A stretch of 46,090 nt of DNA from Muribaculaceae bacterium (GTDB lineage: Bacteria; Bacteroidota; Bacteroidia; Bacteroidales; Muribaculaceae), in contig CAJSYI010000019.1 of the NCBI GenBank assembly GCA_910573745.1, forward strand, positions 1 to 46,090, read 5' to 3'. The notes under the pieces were generated by a model. It searched no databases. It was not told where the DNA came from and was given only the letters and a program-made list of their open reading frames with translations. Each line of letters starts with the position of its first letter. Position 1 is the first letter of the stretch. Shown here one piece after another: positions 1 to 7,880 of the stretch. The translations under genes were made by a program, and so were the position numbers.

Positions 1-2
1 AT

Positions 3-137
3 ATCTCTAAAAAGTCCAATTTTGATGACTTTTCAGACAAACGAATTATGGAGATACAAAAGAAACTCAACCGTCGTCCACGGGAGAAAATTGACTTCGA
101 CACTCCAAAGAAGCGTTTTTTCGATAAGGTTGCATAA
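3..137 (+). mobile_element. IS30-family transposase, C-terminal end (5' part outside window)
   Basis: The open frame entering the window from its left edge ends at a TAA at 135-137. It reads as the last ~44 residues of an IS30-type DDE transposase. The segment IQKKLNRRPREKIDFDTP matches the family's closing motif, in which a kLNnRPRk-type sequence is followed by a short tP motif. The sequence after the stop (about 139-158) is probably the right terminal inverted repeat, since IS30 elements end within a few tens of bases of the transposase stop. The left part of the element is not visible, so I cannot tell an intact insertion from a remnant. It lies directly against a decapitated acyltransferase gene, which suggests it interrupted that gene. 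Confidence 0.75.
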
Positions 138-155
138 ATTTGCATTTGCTGTTGG

Positions 156-962
156 ACTCTGCACTTCTTCGGATTCTTGTTTCAAGTCGTATTTTGGCTC
201 ACTTTAGGGACGGCGATGGTCAAAGTTTTCGGTTTTAGCCAAGAAACATCTTCCCTAAATGCCTGTCTTAGCTTTGTCAATGGAAGATGGTTCGTTCCTG
301 CATACATTGCACTTTATATCATATCACCAATCTTGAATGAATTCATTAATAATTCTCAGACAAAGAACCTTGGGCGATATGTTCTTTGTTTCTACATATT
401 CAGCACTTTGTTTGGATACCTTCTGGTTTCAGATGAATTCAATGGAGGCATGAGTCTAATCAGTCTCATCGGGATTTATTTGACTGGAGCTTATTTGAGG
501 CGTGAGGATTCGGTTTTCAACCGTTTCTCGGCAAGACAATGCTTTATGTCGTTCTCGGCAATCGCTGTCTTATTGGTTGTTATCAGTACAGGTTTGCTGA
601 CAATGGGAATTTCAAAATCAATTTTCGGTTATTTGAATCCATTGATTATCATACAGTCAGTTTTTCTGTTCCTTACATTCCGAAACCTGAAAATCGGCAA
701 TATCAAATACATAAACTGGATTGCAGCTTCCGCATTTGCAGTGTATCTTTTCCATATGCATCCTTTAATCCGCCCGCATTATACACTAACATGCAAGTGG
801 ATTTCAGACCAAGGAGCATATGCTCCAATTCTGGTGATATTGTTTTTCATTACCATATTCATATTCTGCACTCTTGTCGACAAAGTGCGTATATACATTT
901 TTGACAAAGTTTTCAAGTTAATAAGCCACAAGAAGGTCTCACTGGAAATATCACATCGATGA
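156..962 (+). pseudogene. acyltransferase-3 family membrane protein, 5'-truncated by IS30 insertion
   Basis: This frame encodes about 265 residues of a polytopic membrane protein. Hydrophobic helices begin at once (FFGFLFQVVFWLTLG), and near the C-terminus there is SAFAVYLFHMHPL, typical of the acyltransferase-3 (OatA/WecH-like) family that O-acetylates surface polysaccharides. Family members are usually 330-370 residues with catalytic residues in the N-terminal third, so the front ~80-100 residues seem to be missing. Upstream the frame runs back without an ATG into the IS30 end. The first usable start would be a TTG at 177, inside the first helix. It is much AT-richer than later genes. The stop overlaps the next start (ATGA), so it was part of the polysaccharide operon. 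A short functional version from 177 cannot be excluded. Confidence 0.65.
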
Positions 963-2134
963 AGATACTGTTGGTACACAACAACTACGGGAAACGTTCG
1001 GGCGAAGAGGCCGTAGTGGACAAGATGGATGCCATATTCAAGAGTATCGGCCACGACGTCGCGCAGCTCCGGATGACCACCGAAGGCGTGCGCGAGTCCG
1101 TGGCGGGAAAGGTACGCGGCTTTCTCTCCGGAATGTATTCGCCCGGTGGAGTGAAGGCTATGCGCGACGCGTTGCGGCGCGAAAAGCCAGATGTGGTCAA
1201 TGTCCACAACCTCTACCCTTTCATTTCCCCTGCGGCATTGTTCGAATGCAGGAAGGCAGGCGTGCCGGTAATAATGACCATCCACAATTTCAGGCTGATA
1301 TGCCCAACAGGACTCTTCATGCGCAACGGCCGCCCATGCGAAGAGTGCCTCGACCGGCACGACGAATGGGGATGCTTCGCGCACAACTGCGAACACTCAC
1401 GACTGAAATCCACCGGATATGCCCTACGCAACTTCGTGGCACGCAAAACCGGCGCGTTCAGCGAATGCGTGTCGGTTTTCTCATGCATCACCGACTTCCA
1501 GCGTCGCAAACTCATTGAATACGGCTTCCCGGAAGACCGAATCATAGTAACCCCGAACCCGATGGACATTTCTTCTGAGGAGAAGCCTGCATCCCCGGGT
1601 GATTACATAGGTTTCTGCGGCAGGATAAGCGAAGAGAAAGGGGTTGACCTCATCATCGAGGCGGCACGCCGCAATCCGTCTGTCCGCATCAGGCTCGCAG
1701 GGGAAGTCAGGGATGAGGGCCTTGTCAGCAATTTGCCGGAAAACGTAAAAATCGTCGGATTTCTTTCAGGAAACAGTCTGACTGACTTTTACCGCAATTC
1801 CAGGTTTATGCTTATGGCCTCGAAATGGTACGAAGGCTTCCCGATGGCTATCCTCGAAGGAGCCAGATACCGCAAGGCCACAATAGGCCCCGACCACGGA
1901 GGCTTTTCCGAAATCATCGGCAAAGGCGAAGAAGCCATAGGACTGTTGTTCCGCCCGGGCGACATCGACGACCTCAGCGCAAAAGTGACATACCTCTGGG
2001 ACAATCCTTCAGAATGCCTGCTTCTCGGCGAAAAGGCCCACAAAAAGCTCATCAACCGATACTCCACAGAAGTCATCGCCCGCCGATGGCAACAAACGCT
2101 TAATCAAACCATAAACAAAAACGGCACCGCATAG
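959..2134 (+). CDS. GT4-family glycosyltransferase
   Basis: A 391-residue protein with the two-Rossmann-domain GT-B fold of family GT4, which adds a sugar from a nucleotide donor to a growing surface glycan. The N-terminal acceptor domain starts MKILLVHNNYG and contains a glycine-containing loop (KRSGEEAVV). The donor domain begins around residue 215 (GFCGRISEEKGVDLIIEA), and the acidic donor-binding segment lies around 282-305 (YEGFPMAILEGARY). Length is normal. A cysteine-rich stretch around residues 125-145 is common in this subgroup of capsule glycosyltransferases. The start overlaps the upstream acyltransferase stop by 4 bases, indicating translational coupling in a polysaccharide operon. 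Donor and acceptor cannot be read from sequence. Confidence 0.9.
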   Translation: MKILLVHNNYGKRSGEEAVVDKMDAIFKSIGHDVAQLRMTTEGVRESVAGKVRGFLSGMYSPGGVKAMRDALRREKPDVVNVHNLYPFISPAALFECRKAGVPVIMTIHNFRLICPTGLFMRNGRPCEECLDRHDEWGCFAHNCEHSRLKSTGYALRNFVARKTGAFSECVSVFSCITDFQRRKLIEYGFPEDRIIVTPNPMDISSEEKPASPGDYIGFCGRISEEKGVDLIIEAARRNPSVRIRLAGEVRDEGLVSNLPENVKIVGFLSGNSLTDFYRNSRFMLMASKWYEGFPMAILEGARYRKATIGPDHGGFSEIIGKGEEAIGLLFRPGDIDDLSAKVTYLWDNPSECLLLGEKAHKKLINRYSTEVIARRWQQTLNQTINKNGTA

Positions 2135-2158
2135 CATCAATACCATACAACATCAAAA

Positions 2159-3625
2159 ATGCTGTTCAACTCGTTTGTATTCATCTTTCTCTTCCTGCCC
2201 ATTACATTCATTGCTTATTACGGGCTTAATCGCCTCAAACTTTATCAATGGGCAAAATCAGTGCTGGTAATCGCATCGTTGGCATTCTATGCATATTTCA
2301 ATTTATCCTATCTACCCATAATGGTAGCGTCAATCGTCGTGAACTACGGCATAGGGATGGCACTGAACCGTGGAGGAAGCCTGTTGAAACTGAAGACGAT
2401 GCTGACTATAGGCATTCTTTTCAACATCGGGCTTTTGGGATACTTCAAATATACCGATTTCTTGATTGAGAACATAAATGCGGCGTTCAGCACATCATAC
2501 GCCCTGAAAAACATACTTTTGCCATTGGGAATAAGCTTCTTCACATTCCAGCAGTTGGCTTTCGTAATAGACTCATACAAGGCCGCCAAGACAACAGTTG
2601 GAAATATGTCGGCGAATACCCCCCCGCAAAGCAAATCAATACCAGGATTTCTCGATTACTGCAATTTTGTAACATTCTTCCCGCAATTGATTGCCGGTCC
2701 AATAGTGCTTCCAGAAGAGATGTTGCCTCAGTTCGAGAATGAACGCAACAGACACCTGAACAGCAGAAACATACTCGACGGCCTGTACATCTTTGCAATG
2801 GGACTTGTAAAGAAAGTCTTGATTGCCGACTCTATCGCGGTTTTCGCCAACGCTGGTTTCATGCTGGCAGAAAAAGGAGGCCTGACAATGGCCGAGGCAT
2901 GGTTGACCTCTCTGAGCTACACATTCCAGCTATATTTCGACTTCTGCGGATATTGCGATATGGCAATAGGAATAGGCCTGTTATTCAACATCAAATTGCC
3001 GCTTAACTTCGATGTACCTTACAGAGCCACCAATTTCCAGGATTTCTGGAGACGATGGCATATGACCCTCAACAGATTCCTCACCCAATACCTCTACATC
3101 CCGCTCGGAGGCTCAAAGACAGGAAAGGCCAGAACTTATCTCAACATACTGATTGTATTCTTCATAAGCGGTCTGTGGCACGGTGCAGGATGGACTTTCA
3201 TAATATGGGGGATATGCCACGGAATAGGGGTTATGATTTGCCGGGCTTGGCACAAAGGCGGATGCAGATTGCCCGACTGGCTCGGAATGTTCATAACTTT
3301 CTTCTTCATCAACATCCTGTGGGTGATATTCCGTGCCGACAATATGACGATTGCATGGAACGTGATCCGCTCAATGTTCGACAACACATCGCTGCGCCTG
3401 ACGGAGAACCTGACAAGCAATCTCCCTTCGATACTGCCTAACACCATAAATATGCTAATCCTTTTTGCTGCAATTCTTTTGGCATTCATAGGGCCGTCGG
3501 CATACTCCATAATGACCAATGAAAAAACGTCTTTACGAACCAAACAGGCATTGGCCATCATGGGAATAACCGTCTCGATATTCTTCGTTTCCAGAGTCGT
3601 TACATTCCTATACTTCAATTTCTGA
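2159..3625 (+). CDS. MBOAT-family O-acyltransferase (AlgI-like)
   Basis: A 488-residue polytopic membrane protein of the membrane-bound O-acyltransferase family, closest in layout to AlgI, which transfers acetyl groups across the inner membrane for polysaccharide O-acetylation. Around residue 300 there is the AlgI-type segment FQDFWRRWHMTLNRFLTQYL followed by YIPLGGSK. The invariant active-site histidine is visible in GLWHG (His341), and another conserved ICHG follows. There are about ten hydrophobic helices. The gene lies 24 bases after the GT4 gene and 4 bases before an SGNH-like gene. MBOAT plus a periplasmic SGNH/AlgJ/DltD-like partner is the usual two-part arrangement for acetylating an exported glycan. 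It is AT-richer than the flanking GT4 and wecG-like genes. Confidence 0.92.
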   Translation: MLFNSFVFIFLFLPITFIAYYGLNRLKLYQWAKSVLVIASLAFYAYFNLSYLPIMVASIVVNYGIGMALNRGGSLLKLKTMLTIGILFNIGLLGYFKYTDFLIENINAAFSTSYALKNILLPLGISFFTFQQLAFVIDSYKAAKTTVGNMSANTPPQSKSIPGFLDYCNFVTFFPQLIAGPIVLPEEMLPQFENERNRHLNSRNILDGLYIFAMGLVKKVLIADSIAVFANAGFMLAEKGGLTMAEAWLTSLSYTFQLYFDFCGYCDMAIGIGLLFNIKLPLNFDVPYRATNFQDFWRRWHMTLNRFLTQYLYIPLGGSKTGKARTYLNILIVFFISGLWHGAGWTFIIWGICHGIGVMICRAWHKGGCRLPDWLGMFITFFFINILWVIFRADNMTIAWNVIRSMFDNTSLRLTENLTSNLPSILPNTINMLILFAAILLAFIGPSAYSIMTNEKTSLRTKQALAIMGITVSIFFVSRVVTFLYFNF

Positions 3626-3629
3626 TTTC

Positions 3630-4631
3630 ATGGCAAGGAAAATAGCTATACAGACGCTGGTCATAATCATTGTTCTGCTCGCTGCGATAGCAGGATTCAT
3701 AATATGGGCAGACCCTTACCAGCAATACAGGGCAAGCGACGATTTTGTAGGAAACCAACGGTTGGAAATCCCGGGAGTGGCCCGGAACCATGACTACAAC
3801 GCCGCCATAATGGGGTCGTCGATGGTCATGAACCATTCTCCGGAACAAATCGATTCCCTGTTCGGATGGAGAACGTACAACTTCAGCTTCATGGGGGCGA
3901 CCCACGATGATTTTGGCATAGCCCTGCCGTTCATAATCAAGCAAGGCAAGGTCAAGCATATAATATTTGACATTGACTACTTCACCTACGCCTCCAAGGA
4001 AAAGAGAATGGCCGAATATCTTTGGGATGACAACATATTAAACGACGTATCCTACTGGTTCAACTACACGTCCTTGGAACACGCCATCCAAAAGCTACGC
4101 AACCCGATAAAGCGCAAGAACCTATATAATTTCCATGACGAGGAAACAGAGGCCAAGGTCTACGACAGCTATTCAAAAGCAATCGGCGGAGAAGGTTTTG
4201 ATTCCCGCATCTACGATATGGGACACAACGCAATGGCCATGAATTTTGACAATACGGTAGGACATGCGATAAAAGCATCAAGCGGCAAAGTGGAATGGTT
4301 GCTGTTCTTCCCGCCATATTCAGCCGCCGAATATGCGCGGATAGAGCACTTCGGCCATCTTGAGGATTTTTTGAAACTTAGGAAACACATCGTTGACAAC
4401 TACTGCACACTGCCAAACGTCAGGATGTTTGACTTCCAAGCAGACAAATCGATCGTATGCGACCTTAATCAATACAATGACACCCGGCATCATTCGCATG
4501 CCTACAACCGTATGACTGTTTCAGAAATGGAAAATGGCGGACATGGCATTTCTAAACGTAATATAGATTCCAACAACGCTGAGATACGACGGATCTCTTC
4601 CGAATTCATACGCTCTTATCATCAACGATGA
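3630..4631 (+). CDS. membrane-anchored SGNH-like protein, probable MBOAT partner
   Basis: A 333-residue protein with one N-terminal membrane helix (about residues 8-26) and the rest predicted outside the cytoplasm. After the helix come WADPYQQYR and then AAIMGSSMVMNH, where GSS (62-64) sits where SGNH/GDSL hydrolases carry the nucleophilic serine block. The C-terminal half lacks an obvious DxxH block, although HH and HSH occur near 290. It follows the MBOAT gene by only 4 bases. Proteins of this kind (DltD/AlgJ/AlgX analogues) receive the acetyl group and place it on the glycan. The role is inferred mainly from context and the short motif; direct similarity is not certain. Confidence 0.6.
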   Translation: MARKIAIQTLVIIIVLLAAIAGFIIWADPYQQYRASDDFVGNQRLEIPGVARNHDYNAAIMGSSMVMNHSPEQIDSLFGWRTYNFSFMGATHDDFGIALPFIIKQGKVKHIIFDIDYFTYASKEKRMAEYLWDDNILNDVSYWFNYTSLEHAIQKLRNPIKRKNLYNFHDEETEAKVYDSYSKAIGGEGFDSRIYDMGHNAMAMNFDNTVGHAIKASSGKVEWLLFFPPYSAAEYARIEHFGHLEDFLKLRKHIVDNYCTLPNVRMFDFQADKSIVCDLNQYNDTRHHSHAYNRMTVSEMENGGHGISKRNIDSNNAEIRRISSEFIRSYHQR

Positions 4632-4672
4632 TATCTCAAAAAATTCATATATCCCCATCATACCATAAATGA

Positions 4673-5425
4673 ATGGCAAGGTACTTCAACATTGACTACG
4701 AATTCGACCGCGACGAGGTGCACCGCCGCATCGCCCGCCGCATCGGCGACGGAAAGCCGGGCTATGTCTGCGTGGCCGACGGCGTGATCCTCGACATCGC
4801 GAACCGCGACGCCGGCTACCGGCGCGTGGTGGACGGCGGCATGTTCGCGCTCTGCGACAGCAGCTTCGTGCCTCTGTACATACGATGGATCTACGGCCTG
4901 CGTTATAACCAATACTGCGGCAGCCAGATCTTCCGCGACATCGTGGCCTCGCGCCGCTACCGGATGGCGTTCCTCGGCACGTCGCAGAAAACCCTCGACG
5001 GACTCCGCGACAACCTCCGGAGCCTGAATCCCGACGTGGATTCGATGCTCTTCTGCGAACTGCCGTTCCGCAACGTCGAAGACTTCGACTATCCTGCCAT
5101 CGCCAAAATGGTGGCCGACGACGGAGCCGACATCATCTGGATAGCCCTCGGCGCGCCCAAGCAGGAAATCTTCATGCACCGGCTGGAGCCGCATCTCAGC
5201 CGGGGAGTGATGATAGCCGTAGGTGCCGCGTTCAAGTTCTTCAGCGGACAGGACGTGCGCCGCGCCCCGGAATGGATGGTGCGCCACCACCTCGAGTTCC
5301 TCCACCGCATATTCTCCGAACCCAAGAAACAGACGAAAAGGTGCGCGTGGATACTGCGCACGCTTCCGGGCCTGCTATGGCAGGAATACAGACGTAAACA
5401 ACAAAACAGCAACATACAAAAATGA
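4673..5425 (+). CDS. WecG/TagA/CpsF-family glycosyltransferase
   Basis: A 250-residue protein of family GT26, which transfers N-acetylmannosamine(uronate) or a related sugar to an undecaprenyl-linked acceptor at the cytoplasmic membrane face. Diagnostic features are [13 protein letters not shown] (35-46), a short conserved region around the acceptor site, and [11 protein letters not shown] (157-167), the family's G(S/A)PKQE signature. Length is typical. The ATG at 4673 is preferred; an out-of-frame ATG at 4669 stops after eight codons. It follows the SGNH-like gene by 41 bases and overlaps gmd by 4 bases (ATGA). GC content rises sharply from here compared with the MBOAT and SGNH genes, so the operon is a mosaic. 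Confidence 0.9.
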   Translation: MARYFNIDYEFDRDEVHRRIARRIGDGKPGYVCVADGVILDIANRDAGYRRVVDGGMFALCDSSFVPLYIRWIYGLRYNQYCGSQIFRDIVASRRYRMAFLGTSQKTLDGLRDNLRSLNPDVDSMLFCELPFRNVEDFDYPAIAKMVADDGADIIWIALGAPKQEIFMHRLEPHLSRGVMIAVGAAFKFFSGQDVRRAPEWMVRHHLEFLHRIFSEPKKQTKRCAWILRTLPGLLWQEYRRKQQNSNIQK

Positions 5426-6510
5426 AGAAAGCCCTCATAACAGGCGTAACGGGCCAGGACGGCTCTTTTCTCGCCGAATTCCTGCTTGAAAAGGGATATG
5501 ACGTGCATGGGACCATACGCCGCTCTTCGGTGGATTTCCGTGAACGCATCGCACATCTTGAAGGACACCCCAACTTCCACCTGCATTATGCCGACCTCGG
5601 CGACTCGATGTCGGTGATCCAGGTAATCAACAAGGTCAGGCCGGATGAAATCTACAATCTGGCCGCGCAGAGCCACGTGCAGGTGAGCTTCGATTCGCCG
5701 GAGTTCACAGCCGACGTGGATGCGGTCGGGGTGCTGCGTATACTTGAGGGTGTGCGCCAGTGCGGACTCGAAAAGACGTGCCGCATCTACCAGGCCTCTA
5801 CTTCGGAGCTTTACGGCAAGGTGGAGGAAGTGCCACAGAACGAGAACACCCCGTTCCATCCCTACAGCCCATACGCCGTAGCCAAGCAATACGGATTCTG
5901 GATCGTGAAGGAATACCGTGAGGCCTACGGAATGTACTGCTGCTCAGGCATCCTGTTCAACCACGAGTCGGAACGCCGCGGCGAGACCTTCGTCACCCGG
6001 AAGATAACGCTCGCCGCCGCGCGCATAGCCCAAGGCAAGCAGGAAAAGCTCTATCTCGGCAACCTCTCATCGCTGCGCGACTGGGGATATGCCAAGGACT
6101 ACGTAGAGTGCATGTGGCTCATCCTCCAGCACGACACCCCTGAGGACTTCGTGATCGCCACCGGCGAACAGCACTCGGTGCGCGAGTTCGCAACGCTCGC
6201 CTTCCGCAACGTAGGCATCGAAATAGAATGGCAAGGCGAGGAAGAAAACGAAAAAGGCATCGACAAAGCCACAGGCAGAGTGATTGTTGAAGTCTCGCCC
6301 GACTTCTACCGTCCCACCGACGTGGTGAACCTCTGGGGCGACCCCACCAAGGCACGCGCCATGCTCGGATGGAATCCGCAGAAGACCACCTTCGAGCAGC
6401 TCGTGAAGATAATGACCGACTCCGACATGGCCAAGGTCGCCATCGAACGCGCCAGCGAAAGCGTCCGCACCAACCTCGCCGAATACCTCGAAAAAGGCAT
6501 CGTGAAATAA
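5422..6510 (+). CDS. gmd: GDP-mannose 4,6-dehydratase
   Basis: A 362-residue extended short-chain dehydrogenase that converts GDP-D-mannose to GDP-4-keto-6-deoxy-D-mannose, the precursor of GDP-fucose, GDP-rhamnose and GDP-perosamine. The cofactor loop GVTGQDGSF lies at residues 8-16, catalytic Thr127 and Glu129 in STSELYG, and Tyr151/Lys155 in YAVAK. The Gmd signature [16 protein letters not shown] is intact. Length matches the family. It overlaps the upstream wecG-like gene by 4 bases and is followed by a strong terminator, so it is the last gene of the operon. The usual second enzyme (fcl or a perosamine synthase) is not next to it in this window. Confidence 0.97.
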   Translation: MKKALITGVTGQDGSFLAEFLLEKGYDVHGTIRRSSVDFRERIAHLEGHPNFHLHYADLGDSMSVIQVINKVRPDEIYNLAAQSHVQVSFDSPEFTADVDAVGVLRILEGVRQCGLEKTCRIYQASTSELYGKVEEVPQNENTPFHPYSPYAVAKQYGFWIVKEYREAYGMYCCSGILFNHESERRGETFVTRKITLAAARIAQGKQEKLYLGNLSSLRDWGYAKDYVECMWLILQHDTPEDFVIATGEQHSVREFATLAFRNVGIEIEWQGEEENEKGIDKATGRVIVEVSPDFYRPTDVVNLWGDPTKARAMLGWNPQKTTFEQLVKIMTDSDMAKVAIERASESVRTNLAEYLEKGIVK

Positions 6511-6565
6511 TCCGCGGCCGAAACGGCAACGCAAACACATTCCGGCCGCCGCCGGAAACAATCAT

Positions 6566-6602
6566 AAACGGGACGCTCCCACTCCGGGGCGTCCCGTTTT
6601 CG
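6566..6602 (+). terminator. Rho-independent terminator after gmd
   Basis: An 11-bp perfect stem (AAACGGGACGC at 6566-6576, GCGTCCCGTTT at 6589-6599) encloses a 12-base loop and ends in a short T run. It lies 56 bases after the gmd stop and closes the polysaccharide operon. On the other strand it could also stop transcription coming from ruvB, although the T run there is poorer. Confidence 0.85.
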
Positions 6603-6777
6603 TAAATCACTACGGCCGTCAGGCAACCATAAATTCCTGATGTTTTTTCATATCCTTGCAAACAGAAAGTCGGACTCCCGATTTGCAAAGCCACGTCTTT
6701 TCTCCAACATATACAAATGGTTGTGGCGGCTAAATTTCTTGCAGAAGCCGCAATTGCACTCGCTTCGACGCCGTTTC
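6603..6777. other. intergenic space between convergent gmd and ruvB, no recognised element
   Basis: This stretch lies between the gmd terminator and the ruvB stop. It is AT-richer than the genes on either side and contains two TTGCAAA words (about 6655 and 6685). I see no convincing coding frame, tRNA or hairpin with a T run. It may hold the 3' untranslated end of the ruvB transcript. Confidence 0.4.
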
Positions 6778-7809
6778 TCAGTCGAAAAGGGTTGACTGGC
6801 GGCCTGGATGCGAACGGTGAAGGTGGCTGTAGGCAAGGTCCGTAACCTCCCGCCCGCGCGGCGTGCGCTTGATGAAGCCTTCCTTGATCAGATAAGGCTC
6901 GTAGACCTCCTCGATAGTACCCGCGTCTTCGCCGAGTGCGGTGGCAATCGTGGAAAGGCCCACGGGGCCGCCCTTGAACTTGTCGATGATCGTAAGCAGA
7001 ATCCGGTTGTCGATCTCGTCAAGCCCGTATTGGTCGATGTTGAGGGCTTCAAGGGCCTCGCGGGCTATCTCTATGGTGATGCTTCCGTCGCCCACCACCA
7101 TCGCGAAGTCGCGCACACGCCTCAGGAGCGCGTTGGCAATGCGCGGCGTGCCGCGTGAACGCAAAGCGATCTCAAGCCCGGCCTCGTCGGTTATGCCCAC
7201 GTCCAGAAGCCTTGCGGAACGGCGTATGATGCCGCACAGGACATCGTGGCCGTAATACTCCAGATGGCAGTTGATGCCGAAACGGGCGCGCAGAGGAGCC
7301 GTCAGGAGGCCGCTCCGCGTGGTGGCCCCGACGAGCGTGAAAGGCGAAAGCGTCAGCTGCACGCTCTTTGCCCCCGGCCCCTTGTCGAGCAGTATGTCGA
7401 TACGGTAGTCCTCCATCGCCGAATAGAGGTATTCCTCCACGATTGGGTGCAGACGGTGTATCTCGTCGATGAAAAGCACATCGTGCGGCTCCAGGCTCAT
7501 CAGGATTCCGGCCAGGTCGCCCGGTTTGTCGAGCACCGGTCCGGACGTAACCTTGAAGCCCACCCCCATCTCGTTGGCCACGATGTTGGCGAGCGTGGTC
7601 TTTCCGAGCCCCGGTGGGCCGTGGAGGAGCGTATGGTCGAGCGGTTCGGAACGCAGCAGCGCGGCCTTCACGAAAATCCCGAGGTTGGAGATTATCTTCT
7701 CCTGCCCCGCGAAATCATCGAAAGCCAACGGACGCAGCGCGCGCTCGAAATCCCTGTCGTTCTCGCGCCGCCTCTCCTGCCCGCGTATGTCGAAATCCTC
7801 TGAACCCAT
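6778..7809 (-). CDS. ruvB: Holliday junction branch migration helicase RuvB
   Basis: A 343-residue AAA+ motor that, with RuvA, drives branch migration of Holliday junctions during recombinational repair. Walker A is GPPGLGKT (64-71) and Walker [11 protein letters not shown] (111-120). Sensor 1 is in [18 protein letters not shown], and the C-terminal winged helix ends in [15 protein letters not shown]. Length is standard. The ATG at 7807-7809 lies about 35 bases behind a clear promoter whose -33 box is inside the last uvrC codons, so ruvB can be transcribed on its own as well as by read-through. ruvA and ruvC are not in the window. Confidence 0.98.
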   Translation of the reverse strand: MGSEDFDIRGQERRRENDRDFERALRPLAFDDFAGQEKIISNLGIFVKAALLRSEPLDHTLLHGPPGLGKTTLANIVANEMGVGFKVTSGPVLDKPGDLAGILMSLEPHDVLFIDEIHRLHPIVEEYLYSAMEDYRIDILLDKGPGAKSVQLTLSPFTLVGATTRSGLLTAPLRARFGINCHLEYYGHDVLCGIIRRSARLLDVGITDEAGLEIALRSRGTPRIANALLRRVRDFAMVVGDGSITIEIAREALEALNIDQYGLDEIDNRILLTIIDKFKGGPVGLSTIATALGEDAGTIEEVYEPYLIKEGFIKRTPRGREVTDLAYSHLHRSHPGRQSTLFD

Positions 7810-7849
7810 GTCTGGAGCGGTTTCAAGCCCCTCTCAGGGCTTTTCGATG

Positions 7850-7880
7850 CAAAGGTAGGGAATTATTCCGAATCAGCAAA
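7850..7880 (-). promoter_or_regulatory. promoter of ruvB (Bacteroidetes type)
   Basis: On the minus strand a TTTG (7877-7880) is followed after 19 bases by TACCTTTG (7850-7857). This matches the Bacteroidetes -33 TTTG / -7 TAnnTTTG pattern. The -33 box overlaps the 3' end of uvrC. A small hairpin (AAGCCC / GGGCTT, about 7825-7842) would lie at the start of the transcript. Confidence 0.75.

Noticed and set aside
22..207. Short plus-strand frame in the left edge
   Set aside because: It is a different frame from the IS30 transposase end, which carries the recognisable LNRRPREK motif.
6648..6836. 62-residue minus-strand frame beyond ruvB
   Set aside because: No similarity or coding signs. It overlaps the ruvB C-terminus out of frame.
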